From positions 1,116,001-1,180,000 of the forward strand of contig NZ_JACCBW010000001.1 in the NCBI RefSeq assembly GCF_013410035.1: DNA of 64,000 nt, in the 5' to 3' direction. The notes below the pieces were generated by a model. That model saw only the letters and a list, made by a program, of their open reading frames with translations, made no database searches and was not told the origin of the DNA. Positions within the stretch are counted from its first letter, which is position 1, and every line of letters begins with the position of its first letter. This document shows, in pieces, positions 60,110 to 64,000 of the stretch. This DNA is from Nocardioides cavernae (GTDB lineage: Bacteria > Actinomycetota > Actinomycetes > Propionibacteriales > Nocardioidaceae). Position numbers and translations under genes: made by a program.

Positions 60110-60958
60110 ATGATCATCGTCACCGGCGCCACCGGCGCCCTCAACGGCGCGACCGTCGACCACCTCCTCGAGCACGTCGCGCCTGCGGACGTCGCCGTCG
60201 TCACGCGCGACGTCGCGAAGGCCGAGCGGTTCTCCCGACGCGGCGTGGAGGTCCGCCAGGGCGACTACGCCGACCCAGGCGGGCTCCCCGAGGCGTACGC
60301 CGGAGCCGACCAGCTGCTGCTCGTCTCCTCCAACGACCCCGCGGGCGACCACGTCGCCCTGCACCGCAACGCCATCGAGGCTGCGGTGACCGCGGGAGTC
60401 GGCCGGATCCTCTACACCAGCCACCAGGGCGCGGCGCCCGACAACCCGTTCCACCCCGGCACCACCCACTACGCGACCGAGCAGCTGCTGGCAGGCTCCG
60501 GCGTCGCGTGGACCTCGTTGCGCAACGGGTTCTACGCCCACAGCCTGCAGTGGATGGCCGGCCCATGGCGCAAGACCGGCGTGATCACGGTTCCCGGGGA
60601 CGGACCCGTCTCGTGGACCGCCCGGGAGGACGCCGCAGAGGCCGTCGCCGTGATCCTGCTGTCGGACGGGGCACACGACGGTCCCACCACCCTGACCGCA
60701 CCGACCGCCCCCACCTTTGCGGAGCTGGCCGTGACGGCTTCCGAGATCGCAGGACGGACGATCACGTGCGAGGTCGTGGACGAGGAGTCCTGGCGGCAGG
60801 CGCAGGCCGCGGCGGGCGCCCCGGAGGGGATGACCGCATTCCTCCTCGGCTTCTACCGGGCGGCCCGCGAGGGCTTCTTCGCCGGCACCGACCCCCTCCT
60901 CGGCGACCTGCTCGGTCGCGAGCCCCGCACGGCCCGGGACGCGCTCGCCGCCACCTGA
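60110..60958 (+). CDS. NmrA-like NAD(P)-binding oxidoreductase (QOR2/YtfG type)
   Basis: This 282-residue atypical SDR starts with the dinucleotide motif [20 protein letters not shown]. It then shows [34 protein letters not shown] and the [10 protein letters not shown] segment characteristic of NmrA-type quinone oxidoreductase 2. Relatives reduce quinones or act as redox sensors. The divergent TetR gene and the operators in between suggest induction by an electrophile or quinone; that is inference. The ribosome-binding site is AGAAAGGA. Confidence 0.87.
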   Translation: MIIVTGATGALNGATVDHLLEHVAPADVAVVTRDVAKAERFSRRGVEVRQGDYADPGGLPEAYAGADQLLLVSSNDPAGDHVALHRNAIEAAVTAGVGRILYTSHQGAAPDNPFHPGTTHYATEQLLAGSGVAWTSLRNGFYAHSLQWMAGPWRKTGVITVPGDGPVSWTAREDAAEAVAVILLSDGAHDGPTTLTAPTAPTFAELAVTASEIAGRTITCEVVDEESWRQAQAAAGAPEGMTAFLLGFYRAAREGFFAGTDPLLGDLLGREPRTARDALAAT

Positions 60959-60993
60959 GCAGGTCGGAGCGAGGCGTCAGGTCCTCCTGTGGT

Positions 60994-61087
60994 CGTACGC
61001 CCGCGCCCGGCGTACGCCCGCCGACCGACGCGCGGTCCGTGCCGCGGGCCGACGATCGGGGGTCCGCCGACGACGAACGTTGTCCCC
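60994..61087 (+). promoter_or_regulatory. Upstream region of the MacB-like ABC operon
   Basis: CGTACGCCCGC occurs twice (60994-61004 and 61011-61021), 17 bases apart. AACGTT (61076-61081) ends 6 bases before the ATG of the ATPase gene, giving a leaderless -10. The repeats are candidate regulator sites. Confidence 0.4.
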
Positions 61088-61834
61088 ATGACGACGACCT
61101 CCCTCCAGGCCCGCACCGCGGCGAGTGCCCGCGGCCTCACCCGCACCTACGGCAGCGGCGACAACACCGTCCACGCCCTCCGTGGCGTCGACCTCGACCT
61201 GCCGGCCGGTCGCTTCACCGCGATCATGGGCCCGAGCGGCTCGGGCAAGTCGACCCTCATGCACTGCCTGGCCGGCCTCGACGCCGCGACCGAGGGCAGC
61301 GTGAGCGTGGCGGGGCGCGACCTCGCCGGCCTCGACGACACCGCGCTGACGCTCTTCCGCCGCGAGCACATCGGCTTCGTGTTCCAGGCCTTCAACCTGC
61401 TGCCGATGCTGACCGCCGGGCAGAACATCCTCCTCCCGCTCGAGCTCGCCGGCCGCGAGGTCGACCGCGAGCGCTACGAGCAGGTGGTCGGCGTGCTCGG
61501 TCTCGCCGACCGGCTCGGCCACCTGCCCAGCCAGCTCTCCGGTGGCCAGCAGCAGCGCGTCGCGATCGCCCGCGCGCTGGTCACGCGACCCGACATCGTC
61601 TTCGCCGACGAGCCCACCGGCAACCTCGACAGCGAGGCCAGCGCCGAGGTCCTCGGACACCTGCGCCGCTCGGTGCGCGAGCTCGGCATGACGGTCGTGA
61701 TGGTCACCCACGAGCTCGACGCGGCGGCGTACGCGGACGACGTCGTCGTGATCCACGACGGCGCCGTGACCGCCCACCTCGCCGACCCGTCGCAGGACGC
61801 GCTCGTCGCCGCCCTGCGGGGACGGAGGGCCTGA
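61088..61834 (+). CDS. ABC transporter ATP-binding protein (MacB/LolD-like)
   Basis: This 248-residue ATPase of the MacB/FtsE/LolD class has Walker [10 protein letters not shown], the Q-loop region [17 protein letters not shown] typical of this class, signature [15 protein letters not shown], Walker [13 protein letters not shown] and the switch His in [12 protein letters not shown]. It energises the FtsX-type permease that starts at its stop codon (TGATG overlap). Roles of such systems include peptide or drug export and lipoprotein handling; which applies here is not clear. Confidence 0.92.
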   Translation: MTTTSLQARTAASARGLTRTYGSGDNTVHALRGVDLDLPAGRFTAIMGPSGSGKSTLMHCLAGLDAATEGSVSVAGRDLAGLDDTALTLFRREHIGFVFQAFNLLPMLTAGQNILLPLELAGREVDRERYEQVVGVLGLADRLGHLPSQLSGGQQQRVAIARALVTRPDIVFADEPTGNLDSEASAEVLGHLRRSVRELGMTVVMVTHELDAAAYADDVVVIHDGAVTAHLADPSQDALVAALRGRRA

Positions 61835-64000
61835 TGCGCACCGTGCTCCTGGCCTCGATGAGGCACCACACGCGCAGGTACGTCGCCGCGTCCTTGGCGG
61901 TCGTGATCGGCGTCGCGTTCGTGGTGGTGACCGGCGTGCTCACCGGCGCGACCCGGTCCGGCCTCACGGCAGACGCCGGCGCCCCCGTCGCGGGGGTCGA
62001 CCACGTCGTGACCATGCCCGGCGACCGGGAGGTGACCCGGCTGATGGAGGCCGCCGCCGAGGGCGGCTTCCCGGCGATGGCGGTCGGCTACGCGATGGAA
62101 CCGGTCTTCCGCGACGGCATCCAGCTCACGCAGTCCGCCGACGTCTCGGAGGTGTCGCTCGACCCGGCCCTGCAGTGGCAGACGTTGGAGGACGGGCGCT
62201 ACCCAGCCTCGGCCGACGAGGCGCTGGCCGACCTCAACCGCGCCAAGAGCAGCGGCGTCTCGATCGGCGACGTCGTCCGCATCGGCAGCGGCGACGACGC
62301 CGCCGACGTCGAGGTCGTCGGCCTGGTCGACAGCCCCTCCGTGGGAGGGGCGTCGCTCTACGTCCCGTGGCAGACGCTGCAGCGCTTCGACGGGACCCTC
62401 TGGGTCAGCGCCGTCGCGTGGGGCGGCAGCACGGCTGCGGCCGGGGAGCTCGCACCCGGCGCGAGCGTCGAGACGTCGGCGGACTGGATCGCGGCCCAGC
62501 AGGCCGAGATCTCCCGCGGCGTCGACATCATCGCGATCCTGGCGCTGCTCTTCGTTGCCATCGCCCTCTTCGTCGGCGCCCTCGTCATCGCCAACACCTT
62601 CGCCATCCTGTTCGCGCAGCGGATGCGCGACTTCGCCCTGCTGCGCTGCGTCGGCGTCACGAAGCGCCAGCTGCGGCGCGCGGTCCGTCTCGAGGCGCTG
62701 GCCCTCGGCCTGGTCGCCTCCACGCTGGGGCTGCTCGTCGGCGGTGCGCTCGGCGTCGCCCTCGTCGGCCTCGTCGGGGTGTGGTTCGACGACATGGGCG
62801 GCGCGTCGCTCAGCCCGCTGTGGGCCGGTGCCGCGTTCGCGGTCGGCGTGCTCGTCACCGTCGGCGCCGCGTGGCTGCCGACCCGCGCGGCCACGAGGGT
62901 CGCGCCCCTGGCTGCCCTGCGCCCCGACACGGGGGTGGACGTACGCACCGCCGCGGGCCGCTGGCGACTCGTGCTGGCGCTCGCCACGCTCGTCGGCGGG
63001 TCCGCCCTGCTCGCGGTGTCCGTCGCGACGACCACCGTCCCGGTGATGCTGGCCGGCGGAGCGCTGGCCTTCGTCGGCGTGCTCCTGCTCGGCCCGGTGC
63101 TCGTGCCTGCCCTCGTCCGCCTGGTCGGCGGCCTCGCCGGCCGCGGTCCGGTGCGCCGGCTCGCCACGGGCAACGCCGTGCGCAACCCCCGGCGTACCGC
63201 CACGACCGCGGCGTCGCTGCTCGTCGGCGTCACCCTCACCACGGCGGTGCTGACCGGGCTGGCGTCCTCGCGGACGGCGATCGACCGCGACATGGACGAG
63301 TCGTACCCGCTCGACGCGACCGTCACCGCGATCGACGCTCCCCTCCCCGCGGACCTCGCGGAGCGGGTCGCGGCCGTCGACGGGGTCGACGACGCCGTCG
63401 CCCTCGACGGCACCCTGGCCTCCGTCCGGGAGCAGTCCGTGCCGCTGGTGGCGCTGGGCTCGCAGCCCGGCGTGGTCCGGGGCGACAGGAGGCTGACCAC
63501 GCCGGACGGAGTGGTCCGGCTGTCGTACGACCTCGTCGAGGCGCTCCCGCGTGCGGTGGCGGAGCGTGTCTGGGCGGACCGCGAGCTCACGGTCGTGACG
63601 GGTGGGCGCGAGCGCACGCTCCGGGTGCGTACGGGCAGCGGCTGGGGTCAGGCGGGCATCGTGTCGCCCGCGACGCTGGCCGCCCTCGACCCGGCGCCGC
63701 AGCCGCTCGCGGTGTGGGTGCGCGCCGCCGAGGGCACCGACGCCGAGGACCTGTCGGGCGACCTCGCCGCTCTGGCCGGAGCGGCCGGGGCGGACCTCGG
63801 CGGCGGGTACGGCAACCGCAGCTGGGTCTACCTCCAGGTCGACATCATGACCGGCGCCGTGGTCGGCCTGCTCGCCATCGCGATCGTCATCGCGCTCGTC
63901 GGGATCGCCAACACGCTCGGCCTGTCGGTGCTCGAGCGCGGCCGGGAGAACGCCCTGCTGCGCGCGATGGGCCTGACCCGCACGCAGCTGCGCCGCTCGA
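61834..64000 (+). CDS. FtsX-like ABC transporter permease (3' end outside window)
   Basis: The frame is open to the right edge: 722 codons from ATG 61834, beginning [19 protein letters not shown]. The first helix is followed by a large extracellular domain (residues about 45-225). A first FtsX block then has three helices ([23 protein letters not shown] and on to [16 protein letters not shown]). The second half repeats this layout and stops within its second FtsX block near [17 protein letters not shown]. This 10-helix double-FtsX plan matches macrolide-exporter-like permeases of Gram-positive bacteria (about 830 residues), so about 100 residues are missing. It partners the ATPase just upstream. 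Confidence 0.9.
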   Translation, partial: MRTVLLASMRHHTRRYVAASLAVVIGVAFVVVTGVLTGATRSGLTADAGAPVAGVDHVVTMPGDREVTRLMEAAAEGGFPAMAVGYAMEPVFRDGIQLTQSADVSEVSLDPALQWQTLEDGRYPASADEALADLNRAKSSGVSIGDVVRIGSGDDAADVEVVGLVDSPSVGGASLYVPWQTLQRFDGTLWVSAVAWGGSTAAAGELAPGASVETSADWIAAQQAEISRGVDIIAILALLFVAIALFVGALVIANTFAILFAQRMRDFALLRCVGVTKRQLRRAVRLEALALGLVASTLGLLVGGALGVALVGLVGVWFDDMGGASLSPLWAGAAFAVGVLVTVGAAWLPTRAATRVAPLAALRPDTGVDVRTAAGRWRLVLALATLVGGSALLAVSVATTTVPVMLAGGALAFVGVLLLGPVLVPALVRLVGGLAGRGPVRRLATGNAVRNPRRTATTAASLLVGVTLTTAVLTGLASSRTAIDRDMDESYPLDATVTAIDAPLPADLAERVAAVDGVDDAVALDGTLASVREQSVPLVALGSQPGVVRGDRRLTTPDGVVRLSYDLVEALPRAVAERVWADRELTVVTGGRERTLRVRTGSGWGQAGIVSPATLAALDPAPQPLAVWVRAAEGTDAEDLSGDLAALAGAAGADLGGGYGNRSWVYLQVDIMTGAVVGLLAIAIVIALVGIANTLGLSVLERGRENALLRAMGLTRTQLRRS

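Overview
The window is a contiguous piece of a high-GC (roughly 70% or more) actinobacterial chromosome. GTG and TTG starts, four-base ATGA/GTGA overlaps, a GlxR/Crp-type regulator, a SARP regulator, SigE-family sigma factors, a class E sortase, a HAIR-type heat-shock operator and an interspersed element resembling repeats I associate with Nocardioides together point to a Nocardioides-like member of the Propionibacteriales. The genus is an inference. I see no rRNA, tRNA, CRISPR array, transposase or prophage. Coding density is very high and no gap without a gene exceeds about 210 bases.

Layout. 0-4.4 kb: a wall-anchored DUF11-repeat protein cut by the left edge, pyrE and a class E sortase. 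4.4-12.7 kb: an aminotransferase, two membrane proteins, a two-gene ABC exporter, an isochorismatase-like hydrolase with a PfkB kinase, and a YihY/BrkB membrane protein. 12.7-17.4 kb: a minus-strand D-glucarate operon (kdgD, 2-oxoglutarate semialdehyde dehydrogenase, gudD, esterase). 17.6-24.2 kb: a SARP regulator surrounded by four promoters carrying the same 11-bp-phased GCAAG repeats. 24.2-31 kb: Nudix, SDR, flavoprotein, GNAT and GAF-histidine-kinase genes. 31-42 kb: a second sugar-diacid region with a LysR regulator, a TctCBA transporter, UspA, a second glucarate-dehydratase-like enolase, an ArsR/SRPBCC pair, a GntR regulator with a galactarate/talarate dehydratase, a 2-hydroxyacid dehydrogenase and an AEC carrier. 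42-48 kb: FAD-linked oxidase, CDP-glycerol transferase-like protein, DoxX-like protein, secreted M12-type metalloprotease, CPBP protease. 48-51.5 kb: clpB and crp/glxR. 51.6-55 kb: a tandemly duplicated module of SigE-family sigma factor plus membrane protein. 55-64 kb: MBL hydrolase, Nudix, RidA, DUF4177, a NarL-type two-component system, a TetR/NmrA pair and a MacB-like ABC exporter cut by the right edge.

How the parts fit. Three enolase-superfamily acid-sugar dehydratases at three loci should all produce 5-keto-4-deoxy-glucarate, but only one kdgD and one semialdehyde dehydrogenase are present here, so the loci probably form one pathway ending in 2-oxoglutarate. The kdgD promoter and the tctC promoter share an almost identical operator/-35 block and a -10 box at the same spacing, which suggests that one LysR regulator controls both.

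The least explained system is the SARP neighbourhood. Four promoters carry two or three GCAAG heptamers at exact 11-nt steps, each followed after exactly 8 nt by a -10-like box. They drive the regulator itself, a membrane protein, a shrunken FAD-binding-domain protein with a hemerythrin, and a 43-residue peptide. Across the window, more than 20 genes have a -10-like hexamer ending 6-7 nt before the start codon, a leaderless arrangement that I used to choose several starts.
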